From Haberlea rhodopensis (lineage: Eukaryota; Streptophyta; Magnoliopsida; Lamiales; Gesneriaceae), in the NCBI GenBank assembly GCA_907163345.1, contig CAJQUN010000466.1, forward strand, positions 310,001 through 374,000: DNA of 64,000 bases, given 5' to 3'. Position numbers and translations under genes: made by a program. Shown piece by piece: positions 23,140-34,880 of the stretch. The notes beneath the pieces were generated by a model, which had not been told where the DNA came from, did not search any database, and saw nothing but the letters and a program-made list of their open reading frames with translations. Every line of letters begins with the position of its first letter. The first letter of the stretch is position 1.

Positions 23140-24564
23140 CTACCGGCAATCTACCACTGCCTGATATCTGTTCAGAACATCAATACCCAAGATGCAGTCG
23201 AAGTCTGACATGCCCAATACGATCAAGTCTGCTTTCAACTCGTTGCCCTCAAAATATATGAGGCAGTCTGCCATAAACTGATCAGCAACGACATTTCTTC
23301 CAGTGGGTGTCGAGACAAGGAGAGGCGTGGGTAAAGAAGACGTGCGCATATGGTGTCTTTCCACAAAACCCACCGATACAAAAGAATGGGAGGCACCTGT
23401 ATCGATCAAAATAAAAGCAGGGTACGTAAATAAATGACACGTACCGGCGATCACCTCCTCTGGGGCTGCCTGGGCCTGCTCCCTAGTCAGTGCATACACC
23501 TGCCCCTGGGGTGGTCCTACTGTCTGACCTCCCGATGGTCGAGGCCCAAACTGCTGCCTCTGCTGCACTGTCCTATCCTCAAACCTCGGCCTGTTGCCCT
23601 GAAACTCAGACTGTCCTCCCCGTGTGGGGCAATACCGAGCGATGTGGCCCTTCTTGCCACAGATATAACATGCAGGACACTTGTTTGAAGAATGTGGCCC
23701 TCCACAATTGTTGCACCTCGGCTCTCCCGGCCTATCCCCTTGTGAAGACCCTCGATTGGCCGACCAATTGCCCTTCTTGCCATCCTGCTTCTGACCAAAG
23801 TACTTCTTTCCACCATACCGTGAAGATGAAGAGGCACCACGGGGTTTAAATGGCTCACCCCGAGGCCTCAAGCTGTCACTAGTCTGCCTCTGTTGCGGTA
23901 CTGGTGGTGGCATAGCGTAAGCTCCCACTCCTAGCTCAGCAAGCTCCGCTCTTGTGAAAGCTTCATCAAAAGAAGTTGGGTTATTGGTGATAAGCCAGTC
24001 ATAGAGCTCCGGTCGCAACCCTTTCATAAAATTTCTCATCTTAGCGTGCCCACTGGTGGCAATGTGGGGAACGTACCTCAACAACGAAGAGTACCGTGTG
24101 GCATAGTCTGCCACTGTCATGTTCCCCTGCTTCAAACTTGTAAATTCATCCTCCTTTGTCTGTCTTGCTGCTGCGGAGAAGTACCGGTTCAAAAACCTAG
24201 TCCTGAAGAGTGTCCAGTCAATCACAGCACCCAGTGCTCTCATTTCCATTACTGTGCTCCTCCACCACATCAGAGGTTTCTTGGCTAATTGAAACTCCGC
24301 CAGCCTCAGCCAAGCTGTCACAGCACAAGGAGCCGATACAAAGATCTGCTCAAGTCTTTCCAACCACTCTTCAGCCTCTTCTCCGGACTCTGTCCCCTCA
24401 AACCGGGGCGGATGGTAAGACAGAAATTGCGTCAAGCTAATCTCACCCGGTAGCAATAACTGAACCACTGGTTCCATGCCTACGGCCGGTGGAGGTAGAG
24501 GGTTTGCCTGTCCAATACTTGCATTCACACTACCAACATCTCCAACCTCCTCATTAGCAGCCAT
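23140..24564 (-). CDS. Element D gag-protease, ended by in-frame UAG
   Basis: The ATG at 24564 (MAANEEVGDVGS) lies at the same place as in C and F. From that ATG: retrotransposon-gag domain at about 55-200 (EEWLERLEQIF, MWWRSTVMEM, YFSAAARQ); two zinc knuckles (CNNCGGPHSSNKC, then CYICGKKGHIARYC at 299-312); protease motif DTGASHSFVS at 388-397. The frame ends in VVDCR followed by TAG, where A and C have CAG (glutamine), so a single C-to-T change separates gag-protease from pol. Confidence 0.95.
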   Translation of the reverse strand: MAANEEVGDVGSVNASIGQANPLPPPAVGMEPVVQLLLPGEISLTQFLSYHPPRFEGTESGEEAEEWLERLEQIFVSAPCAVTAWLRLAEFQLAKKPLMWWRSTVMEMRALGAVIDWTLFRTRFLNRYFSAAARQTKEDEFTSLKQGNMTVADYATRYSSLLRYVPHIATSGHAKMRNFMKGLRPELYDWLITNNPTSFDEAFTRAELAELGVGAYAMPPPVPQQRQTSDSLRPRGEPFKPRGASSSSRYGGKKYFGQKQDGKKGNWSANRGSSQGDRPGEPRCNNCGGPHSSNKCPACYICGKKGHIARYCPTRGGQSEFQGNRPRFEDRTVQQRQQFGPRPSGGQTVGPPQGQVYALTREQAQAAPEEVIAGTCHLFTYPAFILIDTGASHSFVSVGFVERHHMRTSSLPTPLLVSTPTGRNVVADQFMADCLIYFEGNELKADLIVLGMSDFDCILGIDVLNRYQAVVDCR

Positions 24565-24760
24565 GTTGTAACACAAATGTTAACAACAATTCCAAAGCAA
24601 TATATATGTTATGCCGTTAGATAACAGGAATGAGAATAAGCACGTTAGTATAACAGGATATACATTAATATGCACCACATGCATAAACATGCTTCAAATG
24701 TAAGCACCTAGCCAATCATGCTAAGGCTACCCTTCACTCGTTCCCGGGTTCTCTAACCTG

Positions 24761-24772
24761 GCTCTGATACCA
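24761..24772 (-). promoter_or_regulatory. Primer binding site of element D
   Basis: The minus strand reads TGGTATCAGAGC (initiator tRNA-Met complement), four bases from the 5' LTR that starts at 24777. The untranslated leader is about 0.2 kb (24565-24760). Confidence 0.94.
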
Positions 24773-24776
24773 CTAA

Positions 24777-26008
24777 TGTAAGGACCCTAATCCTTAAGTG
24801 CGGAATCAAGGCATAATAGAGCTAATATAAATGATCAGAGTGAGAAATAACGTGTTGAGTCTATGAGCTTAAGCATTACATGCCAAAATAAGGCCTACCA
24901 AATGGATTAATTACATTCCAATCAATGAATGTTCAATTATAGTTTTATACTACTCCTAGAGTAGATACTATCCAAATAATCCTGTCCTTCAAGTCTCAAA
25001 AGCATCCTCAAAAGCTCACCATCTCAACCCGTCTAGCCCTTCTATCATGCCAAACGTGTACCTACAAGGACAACCCCCAAACATAAGCAATAATAATCAT
25101 TCATATTCAATACAATATGAAGATAAAGCGTAAATGCATAATCATAATAAAACACTTCCTGTTTTCCCATGCATTTCAAACGCTTCCCGTTTGGTTGTCC
25201 CTGTACCATAACTCATGAGTATAATCAACAGATTATTTTTAATGGTCAAAACATGTCATGACATATACCAGCTCATCAATACCAAATACTGATCACCAAT
25301 CCCTATTCTGTCCATCACAATGTATTTTAATGCCCCTCACTTATTTACATATAGGCGGCATAGGATAACCTCGCTTCAATGGACTGCGGGACTCCCACCC
25401 CTCGCCTCTCATTGAGCGGCAAATACCCTTTCCTCGCCCTATATGATAACCACGCTCAAATGTGACATGCGGCGCTCCCACCCCTCGCTTCACATTTAGC
25501 GGAACAAAACCAAATAGCGGCAAGCATTAAAATCATCAAGGGATGACCACGACTCATGGGATGTGCACCAATAATCATATGCATCTATAAACATCATGCA
25601 TAACATGTATTTGCATCCACTATGCAATACCACATATATACTTGCATCCACAATGCATAAACAATAAGTATATAAGATACATGTACCGTTGGGTGCCCGT
25701 ACGTCCACTACGTACCTTTCCAAAAATGTAGGATGTGGTAGGACTTCAATTCCTTGGCTGTGTTGCCACCTGGGTTGGTTCTACATATTCACAAATACCA
25801 ATATTAGAACCCAATAATAGTCCAATACCAAAAATCCCACAAAAATAACCCAAAAACACCATTTTTGGTGTCCCGCGATCGATCGCCATCAAGCCCCGAT
25901 CGATTGCGAGATCACACTGCCTCGCCCAACAAAATTAAACAATCAGCGATCGGTCCCGCGATCGATCGCCATCAAGCCCCGATCGATCGCGAGATCACAC
26001 TGCCTCGC
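24777..26008 (-). mobile_element. Element D 5' LTR, segment 1 of 2
   Basis: Begins TGTAAGGACCCTAATCC. It is cut at 26008 by H; CTCGC at 26004-26008 is repeated at 34876-34880. It carries the hairpin at 25699-25715 and the start of the GATC array. Total LTR length without H is about 2149 bp, 83 longer than the 3' LTR because of the duplication below. Confidence 0.93.
25871..26008. repeat. 83-bp tandem duplication inside the D 5' LTR GATC array
   Basis: The unit starting TCCCGCGATCGATCGCC at 25871 starts again at 25954. The 3' LTR has it once. The second unit is completed after the H insertion at 34881. The first copy carries substitutions (GATCGATTGC), and the junction reads GCGATCGGTCCC. Confidence 0.9.
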
Positions 26009-26387
26009 TGTAAGGACCCCCGTGCCCTTAACCCGTAATTAGCGCTAAATCCCACAAACATGTACATGTAACCATATATGTTGGAAAATAACCATATGCT
26101 AGATTAGCGTAATATACCGATAATAAAATTCTTCCGTTTAATCCAATACATACCATTTCCATTTTTCCAACTAAACCATTTAGCATGTCATGTACCCCCG
26201 AGATACACTAATTACTTCTCAATTCATCTAGCAATTCCCAATTAATTGCATATCACAATATAGATGAAAAGAAAGACATTTGCCTTTTATACAACCCATG
26301 CACACATATACGTCGCTCACAGACGAGCACCAAATAATCGTATGTGTACATAAAGTATAAAATACCATACTTCCAGCTGTCGTTACC

Positions 26388-26488
26388 GGTGCCTCAATCC
26401 TGGAAGCACCTCCCAAGCGCAACTCGATCTCAACTCTGGATCTGAGCGTCTATCCAGCCAGCTCTGGTACCTCTATCCTGGAAGTACC
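26388..26488 (-). promoter_or_regulatory. Pair of CAGGAT-loop hairpins in H 3' LTR
   Basis: On the minus strand, arms GGTACTTC and GAGGTACC (26466-26488) and arms GGTGCTTC and GAGGCACC (26388-26410) each flank a 7-base loop starting CAGGAT. The fourth pair is A-T in one and G-C in the other. The second LTR repeats both at 32763-32785 and 32841-32863. Confidence 0.7.
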
Positions 26489-28170
26489 TCTAACCAACAG
26501 CTCGAGCTCGACTCCAAAGTCGCTGCTACACCTGTAATACCTGCCCCAACAGAGACAGCCCCCACACGGGGTGAGCATACCAATACCACCAATCACAAAA
26601 TAATAATATTGCAATTCATAATTTACAGAATGTAAATGCCATAATTTAAATGATACTCCCTGGATGGTAACACCCTCATCCGGGATCCCATGCATTGTCC
26701 CTGTTCTCAAAATAACCAAACTCATCAAATTCCCAAAGCCAGTTAATCACCATATAGATTAACTAATACAGTTCTATCATGTCAACTCCATAATCAATAT
26801 GTAAAATCATTATACATAGGCCATAGATTTCACATATATTTAACCAAGGATTCCATGTTCCCGTAACATTGCTCGCTCCACAATAGCGGCATTCTAAACC
26901 CAGCGCACGCTCAACAATAGCGGCGTCATAACCGGTGGTCGCTCAACGGCGACAACACCCAATCGTTGCTCGCTCTAAAGCGGCACCCTATGATTTCCAA
27001 TGTATGTCTATTTATCACAGTTACCATATACCATGCATATCATTATCCATTTGAAGTAAATATAATGCACCATGCATTTCAATACTTACCAAATGCCAGA
27101 TATTGCAATGTCCATATAATACAATTACCATACACCATGTATTCCAATGCCCATTTAATACCATTATCACAAACCATGCATATTACAGTTGCAATACTAT
27201 AATAGGTTATGCTCGTACGTCCCACGTACCTTAATTTCCGAAGTCCGAGCCGAACCTTGCTCGAGTTCCATGCCCCGAAGAACGATGTGCTAACACGGTA
27301 AATAATTCACAATTAATTACGAACATGCAACCCATGCTCAAGCACACCCATAACCCTCAACATATTGTCAACCCACGACAATTTACCATTTAAAAGACCC
27401 GGGGCAGGGCATATACAGGGAGGGAAATCGAATGAGACAATATCGAAAATTGCTCAAGGACCACCCCTAAATTTGAACCCCAACAACACAAATCAAACCC
27501 AAATAATCACCATAATTCATTTAAAACATGAATTAAGCTATCCAAGCAAGAATCAACACCCCTTGCCAAAAACCCCCAATTTTCGAATTCAATACCCTTA
27601 AATTCGAACCCAAACAAGCCCTTAAATTCGAACCCTTATAATTCTTCGAATTCGAACACAATCAAGCATCATAATGCATCTACAACATGAATTAATCAAT
27701 TACCAACAACAATAATCGCCCCACAAGCGAAACCCCCAAATTTTCGAACCCTAACCCACAAAAACTAGCTGAAATTCGAACCAAAATGCAACCAAAATTT
27801 CGAACCAAAAAGTCTGCAATGCTCGACCCAAAAACACCATAAAAACGCCCCAAAAACACCAGAAAACTCGTGCCAAAAACATACCAAAATCGAGCCCCAA
27901 AAATCGGATGAACTGCAGTGACGAACCCTAGCGCTTTCTGCAGAAATCCGAGCTCAATCCTCGACCAAACTTCAAATTGTTGGTATGGAAATGACCGCCC
28001 GGAAGAGACGAACGCGGCGGCGGGTCGGACGCGCCGAACGGCGGCCGGACGGCGGCGGGCGAAGCACATTTGTGCGCGGTGGTCCAAAGGGGATCGAAAA
28101 TCGGCGGGTTCGGGGAGAGAGAAGGAGGGGGAAGAAAATGGTTCCGATAATTAAAATCCCGGGTTCAATT

Positions 28171-28182
28171 GGTATTTATAGC
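28171..28182 (-). promoter_or_regulatory. TATA box of H 3' LTR
   Basis: GCTATAAATACC on the minus strand, about 330 bp from the LTR start. H 5' LTR has it at 34547-34558, J at 57478-57489 and 63958-63969, and K has TATATATACC at 50228-50237, all at nearly the same distance. Confidence 0.7.
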
Positions 28183-31037
28183 AAAAATACCCCAAAATAT
28201 CAATAGTCCCACAAATACATCATGATTCATTAAAAATCATCTGTTTCCAAAAATTCTCTCTCTAACTCAAAAACCCCCTACCGGTGCCCACACCAAGCAC
28301 TCGAGATTCCGAGTCACACTAAAAACCCAACTCGCAGGTTTTCATCGGAATGAGAATACGATCTCAACCTCGGGATCCAACGATCCCAAATGCCCGATTT
28401 ACCAACCTCGGGAGATGCCAAACCGCAATTAATTCCTAATTGCCACAATTAAAAATCCATCAAGGATTAATACAACACCGGGATTACCACCATAATTCCC
28501 GGACATCACAATTATCCCCCACTAATAAAATTTCGTCCTCGAAATTGCACCGGTGTATCCCACGTAACACCAGGACTTCACAAACAAAACAAAGCCAAGA
28601 CCCCGATTCTGAACCACCTTAGAATCGAATTAACAACTGCGAGAATACCAGTCTCGCACCAAGCCCTAAAATAGCGCAACGCCAAAACCAATACAAACCC
28701 GAAAGATAATAACGTACCTCGACGTGAATCGTCCCAGAAGTCAGTTCACCAAAACTACAAACCAACCAAATCTCCATTGGTTCTGACAAAGATACCATCC
28801 CGTGATATTTACCACCTGCCCACGATGCTTGACACGCATCGTCAAGATGGGGACCACTAGTATACAACAGTATACTCACAGAAAAAACCAGATTTCGCTT
28901 CCCAGTCCATCTCCTCCAAAGGAGTAGTTGCACCACTTGCAACCCGGACCGGGTTACCCACGGTCACTGATCCACACAAAATACATCACCGAGGATGTTT
29001 ACACCGGTGTGTTCCAAGAAATCATATCTTGGTCCCGACACACCATCAAGACTCCACCAAGTCTCAAGTTCCACAGGGGACATGGAAGGCAACCAATTGC
29101 ATTCCTACACAAGTGTCAACCATGACACTAAACAAATCCGAATCTCGGCCATCCCTCATTTATCCTTGGATCCAACAATCCTAAAATAGGAAGGCTATCG
29201 AATTATCCGACAAAAACCACCATGATTCCAAAACACGTCGATCCCTCCTCAGGGGAATCAACAACCCTCACGATCATTCATCAGAATGCATCGTGCCATC
29301 GAGATTACCGATCTCGAGGTTCCACAATCTCACACCGGAGATCCACTAAACCAAGTATACACACTCGGCGTTCCACAATGAACAAAATAAGGTTGGCATT
29401 CATATACACACACGGCATACATGCCCATACACCCACACAACATGCATACACAATGCAATAGACTCGGGTACCTCCAATCATACCCACATCCCAAAGCCAA
29501 CTGTCAAACCTCGATTATTCTCACCCCACGGAGAATGATGGTTGTCAAACCAAAACCAAAGGGTGTGATTTCAACATCACCACCACACGAACCAAAATAA
29601 CGAATCTCCCCAAAAGATTCAACCGGTAGGAATCATAATACCGTCTCCCTCTCAAGGAAAAAGTCATGAATCCATGATTCTCCAATCCTCGAACCACCGT
29701 TCGGAAACCTGGGTATATTTATACCAAAACATATCCCGGAACCCAGAAATACACAACTGGTTAGAGTAGTGCATCAAGACTATCATTACCCGATCCAAAA
29801 TCCGTATACGCCATGTATACACATCCCAACGATGCTCTGTACTAATACCATAGTACTCCACAATCGAGCATCTCCCGAAGACGTCTCCTCAAACGTCTCA
29901 CCGAGGTAAGAAATCCATTACCCGGTCCAACACCAGTAATACGTACCATGACTGATTTACAATCAGTCCACGACCGATGCAAGCTGTCTCCAAGACAGTA
30001 CAATCCAAATCTCTCCAAGAGATAAGGTCAAAATAGTAGTGCCACCTCACTAACCATATCTCACAAACCACTGTGACTCCCATTGCATGCCACATGCAAG
30101 GGTGCTCAACCAGAGCTAACCACGACTTGACGACACTCACGTTGGCATTCCAAACAGAATTGAGCTGTCCCAAAACAAGTCTCTCAAAACAATGACGTAT
30201 AAACGTCCCCGTGAGGTATTCCCTACCTCAAATACCATGCCACATAGAGACTACAAGAGTCTACCATAACCCTCATCGTATCACCATACGATTCACCAAA
30301 CTCGAGTCCAACGAGCATTATAATAGCTAACACAAGCACCCCAAAGTACTGCAACAATACCTGGCTAGTGATTCGCTGGTCCCATAGGCTTATACCAACC
30401 TATCAACGTGACACACATACCATCCCGGTATACCATACCGCACAAACCATTAGAGTTGTGGGTCCTCGCCCAACATATCTCTAAAACACCAAAGCATACT
30501 AGACAACCCAGCGTCCATGCTCAATTATCATGCAATCCTAATCCATTAGGACTTATTCCTCGCCCTTAGGGTGGGTGTAACCATGGCTACACCACATCAC
30601 AACAACAAGCGAGTAGTTTCCTCAATGACTACTCTTACCACCAATCACTTGGCCTTAGTCATCCCAGCGAGCATACCCAAGGGTATCATTGCTCGACAAA
30701 TATTTACCTCTACAATATGATGCGGTACACTCACCGGTACAACGCATCAATGCTCCATCGAGCAAACCTGCTCGGCAAAAGGTCTCGTCGACCAATGACC
30801 CAGACTCTACCATGTGCTCACCATCGGCACCCAAACCATACTACCAAATACATAAACATGAATGTATAAATCACCAAAATGACGCCAAGCGTCCACATAG
30901 TTATCCCAAATAACATCGTCGAACATATGACGGTACCTGTCGATACACGACATCCATAATCTCATCGTCAAACACATGACGGTAAATAATAATACACCAT
31001 ACTCACCATACTGATAACAAAAGTAATATGCCATACC

Positions 31038-32120
31038 TCATCGCTATCGAGATAGCGGAATACCTGTATCCATCGTCCACCAGCGGTACATAAGCAGCAC
31101 CCATCGCTCGTAGGCGGCATAATCCAGTGCTACACACATAGCGGTATAACCCATCGCTATCGAATCAGCGGCATGATCCCTCGCCATGGAGTCAGCGGCA
31201 TAAAATGTCGCTATAGATATCCGGCGGTATAAACCATCGCCAATAGAATACCCGGCGTAACCGTCGCCAATAAAATACCCGGCGTAACCATCGCCAACAA
31301 AATACCCGGCGTAACCATCGCCAATAAAATACCCGGCGTAACCATCGCCAATAAAATACCCGGCGTAACCATCGCCAATAAAATACCCGGCGTAACCATC
31401 GCCAATAAAATACCCGGCGTAACCATCGCCAATAAAATACCCGGCGTAACCATCGCCAATAAAATACCCGGCGGAACCATCGCCAATAAAATACCCGGCG
31501 GAACCATCGCCAATAAAATACCCGGATAATCGCGGACTCAAGAGGTACTCACACTCATGTAGTACTTTGTTCCCGATCACATCGCTACGTCATGACAACG
31601 GCATCATCGCTTCGACGTGACAGCGGCATGTATCATCGCTTCGACACGACAGCGGCATCATCGTTTCGACATGACGGTGGTACCATCGCTTCGACGTGAC
31701 AGCGGCATTTACCATCGCTTCGACACGACAGCGGCATTTACCATCATCCCGGCATGACAGCGGAAACACCCCTCGCTTCGACATATTAGCGGCATAATAT
31801 CCCTCGCAATAGTAATATGACAGCGGCATTATCCTTCGCTTCGACATATTTGCGGCAAATATTCTTCATCGCTATAATATGACAGCGACAAGTATTCACA
31901 TTGCTACGCCATGCATGCAACCGTAATGCATAACCCGTATTTCAATAATTGTTTCGGCACGACAGCGGCATCATCGCTTCGACGTGACAGCGGCATTTAC
32001 CATCGCTTCGACACGACAGCGGCATCATCGCTTCGACGTGCATGCAACCGTAATGCATAACCTGTATTCCCATAAACATCGCCATGAGTGTATTTTAATG
32101 CACCTCGCTCCAACATGTAG
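31038..32120. repeat. CGCT...AGCGGCAT repeat block in H interior
   Basis: Recurring units in which ATCGCT or TCGCTTCGACATGACAG is followed 10-20 bases later by AGCGGCAT. Similar units lie in the D and A LTRs and in the K and J interiors. The part at 32090-32140 closely resembles the D LTR around 18470-18690. Confidence 0.85.
31236..31526. repeat. 27-bp tandem array (11 units) in H interior
   Basis: Ten full units and a partial eleventh of a 27-bp repeat built on ATCGCCAATAAAATACCCGG. Because 27 is a multiple of three, open frames run through on the minus strand (repeating nonapeptide GYFIGDGYA). There is no sign that it is translated. Confidence 0.95.
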
Positions 32121-32367
32121 CGGCAAAGCATTAAAATCATCACTCCGATGTATACCTATGCAACCGTAATGCATAGTCCATGTCTCATAAGACCCTACAA
32201 CCACCATGGTTAGCAATAGCATATTCCAATTATGAACACATATCATAAATGCACATAAGCAATATAGTCGTGCCACGCAACGCTAACTACCATCATGCAT
32301 AAATATGTGCTTATCATTCCCATTAACATGTTCCTAGGCCCTCAACAGCCCCAAAGAGCTAACCACT

Positions 32368-32379
32368 GCTCTGATACCA
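32368..32379 (-). promoter_or_regulatory. Primer binding site of LARD H
   Basis: Minus-strand TGGTATCAGAGC, identical to the gypsy elements, four bases from the 5' LTR at 32384. Confidence 0.94.
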
Positions 32380-32383
32380 CTAA

Positions 32384-34875
32384 TGTAAGGACCCCCGTGC
32401 CCTTAACCCGTAATTAGCGCTAAATCCCACAAACATGTACATGTAACCATATATGTTGGAAAATAACCATATGCTAGATTAGCGTAATATACCGATAATA
32501 AAATTCTTCCGTTTAATCCAATACATACCATTTCCATTTTTCCAACTAAACCATTTAGCATGTCATGTACCCCCGAGATACACTAATTACTTCTCAATTC
32601 ATCTAGCAATTCCCAATTAATTGCATATCACAATATAGATGAAAAGAAAGACATTTGCCTTTTATACAACCCATGCACACATATACGTCGCTCACAGACG
32701 AGCACCAAATAATCGTATGTGTACATAAAGTATAAAATACCATACTTCCAGCTGTCGTTACCGGTGCCTCAATCCTGGAAGCACCTCCCAAGCGCAACTC
32801 GATCTCAACTCTGGATCTGAGCGTCTATCCAGCCAGCTCTGGTACCTCTATCCTGGAAGTACCTCTAACCAACAGCTCGAGCTCGACTCCAAAGTCGCTG
32901 CTACACCTGTAATACCTGCCCCAACAGAGACAGCCCCCACACGGGGTGAGCATACCAATACCACCAATCACAAAATAATAATATTGCAATTCATAATTTA
33001 CAGAATGTAAATGCCATAATTTAAATGATACTCCCTGGATGGTAACACCCTCATCCGGGATCCCATGCATTGTCCCTGTTCTCAAAATAACCAAACTCAT
33101 CAAATTCCCAAAGCCAGTTAATCACCATATAGATTAACTAATACAGTTCTATCATGTCAACTCCATAATCAATATGTAAAATCATTATACATAGGCCATA
33201 GATTTCACATATATTTAACCAAGGATTCCATGTTCCCGTAACATTGCTCGCTCCACAATAGCGGCATTCTAAACCCAGCGCACGCTCAACAATAGCGGCG
33301 TCATAACCGGTGGTCGCTCAACGGCGATAACACCCAATCGTTGCTCGCTCTAAAGCGGCACCCTATGATTTCCAATGTATGTCTATTTATCACAGTTACC
33401 ATATACCATGCATATCATTATCCATTTGAAGTAAATATAATGCACCATGCATTTCAATACTTACCAAATGCCAGATATTGCAATGTCCATATAATACAAT
33501 TACCATACACCATGTATTCCAATGCCCATTTAATACCATTATCACAAACCATGCATATTACAGTTGCAATACTATAATAGGTTATGCTCGTACGTCCCAC
33601 GTACCTTAATTTCCGAAGTCCGAGCCGAACCTTGCTCGAGTTCCATGCCCCGAAGAACGATGTGCTAACACGGTAAATAATTCACAATTAATTACGAACA
33701 TGCAACCCATGCTCAAGCACACCCATAACCCTCAACATATTGTCAACCCACGACAATTTACCATTTAAAAGACCCGGGGCAGGGCATATACAGGGAGGGA
33801 AATCGAATGAGACAATATCGAAAATTGCTCAAGGACCACCCCTAAATTTGAACCCCAACAACACAAATCAAACCCAAATAATCACCATAATTCATTTAAA
33901 ACATGAATTAAGCTATCCAAGCAAGAATCAACACCCCTTGCCAAAAACCCCCAATTTTCGAATTCAATACCCTTAAATTCGAACCCAAACAAGCCCTTAA
34001 ATTCGAACCCTTATAATTCTTCGAATTCGAACACAATCAAGCATCATAATGCATCTACAACATGAATTAATCAATTACCAACAACAATAATCGCCCCACA
34101 AGCGAAACCCCCAAATTTTCGAACCCTAACCCACAAAAACTAGCTGAAATTCGAACCAAAATGCAACCAAAATTTCGAACCAAAAAGTCTGCAATGCTCG
34201 ACCCAAAAACACCATAAAAACGCCCCAAAAAACACCAGAAAACTCGTGCCAAAAACATACCAAAATCGAGCCCCAAAAATCGGATGAACTGCAGTGACGA
34301 ACCCTAGCGCTTTCTGCAGAAATCCGAGCTCAATCCTCGACCAAACTTCAAATTGTTGGTATGGAAATGACCGCCCGGAAGAGACGAACGCGGCGGCGGG
34401 TCGGACGCGCCGAACGGCGGCCGGACGGCGGCGGGCGAAGCACATTTGTGCGCGGTGGTCCAAAGGGGATCGAAAATCGGCGGGTTCGGGGAGAGAGAAG
34501 GAGGGGGAAGAAAATGGTTCCGATAATTAAAATCCCGGGTTCAATTGGTATTTATAGCAAAAATACCCCAAAATATCAATAGTCCCACAAATACATCATG
34601 ATTCATTAAAAATCATCTGTTTCCAAAAATTCTCTCTCTAACTCAAAAACCCCCTACCGGTGCCCACACCAAGCACTCGAGATTCCGAGTCACACTAAAA
34701 ACCCAACTCGCAGAATGAGAATACGATCTCAACCTCGGGATCCAACGATCCCAAATGCCCGATTTACCAACCTCGGGAGATGCCAAACCGCAATTAATTC
34801 CTAATTGCCACAATTAAAAATCCATCAAGGATTAATACAACACCGGGATTACCACCATAATTCCCGGACATCACA
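32384..34875 (-). repeat. 5' LTR of LARD H
   Basis: 2492 bp, nearly identical to the 3' LTR. Differences seen: GCGATAAC for GCGACAAC, one extra A near 34230, and an 11-bp deletion near 34714. It carries the TATA box at 34547-34558 and hairpin at 33590-33604. Confidence 0.95.
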
Positions 34876-34880
34876 CTCGC

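Larger units (their letters stand above)
26009..28510 (-). repeat. 3' LTR of LARD H
   Basis: From TGTAAGGACCCCCGTGCCC to GGACATCACA in plus order. Contains two CAGGAT-loop hairpins (26388-26410, 26466-26488), hairpin GTACGT-CCC-ACGTAC (27215-27229), repeated TTCGAA motifs (about 27593-27830), a CpG-rich block (about 27995-28080) and a TATA box (28171-28182). Short frames such as 27692-28087 cross the CpG block and show no known domain. Confidence 0.94.
28511..32367 (-). other. Non-coding interior of LARD H
   Basis: The first 35 bases hold the polypurine tract and stem-loop AATTTCG-AGGA-CGAAATT (28529-28546). From 28550 to about 31000 there is no retroelement protein; the sequence is dense in short perfect inverted repeats, for example 28822-28842 (ACGATGC/GCATCGT), 29299-29317 (TCGAGAT/ATCTCGA), 30213-30229 (GAGGTA/TACCTC), 30275-30292 and 30611-30634. 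From 31038 to about 32120 it turns into CGCT/AGCG units and LTR-like sequence. It aligns by eye with the interiors of J (57818-61574) and K (reverse orientation), so it is a conserved non-coding domain. Confidence 0.85.
26009..34875 (-). mobile_element. LARD element H, complete and non-coding
   Basis: 8.87-kb element with target duplication CTCGC (26004-26008 and 34876-34880), LTRs of 2502 and 2492 bp, a tRNA-Met primer site and a polypurine tract, but no gag or pol in its 3.9-kb interior. That is the definition of a large retrotransposon derivative. Its LTRs differ by about one substitution, a 1-bp indel and an 11-bp indel, so it is the youngest insertion in the window. Confidence 0.95.

Noticed and set aside
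20562..24440. Many plus-strand frames of 60-120 codons opposite D gag-pol, and similar ones opposite C and F
   Set aside because: They are antisense shadows of the polyprotein genes.
31044..31580. 178-codon and 100-codon minus-strand frames
   Set aside because: Produced by the 27-bp tandem array (unit length divisible by three); two frames are open over the same bases and no domain is seen.
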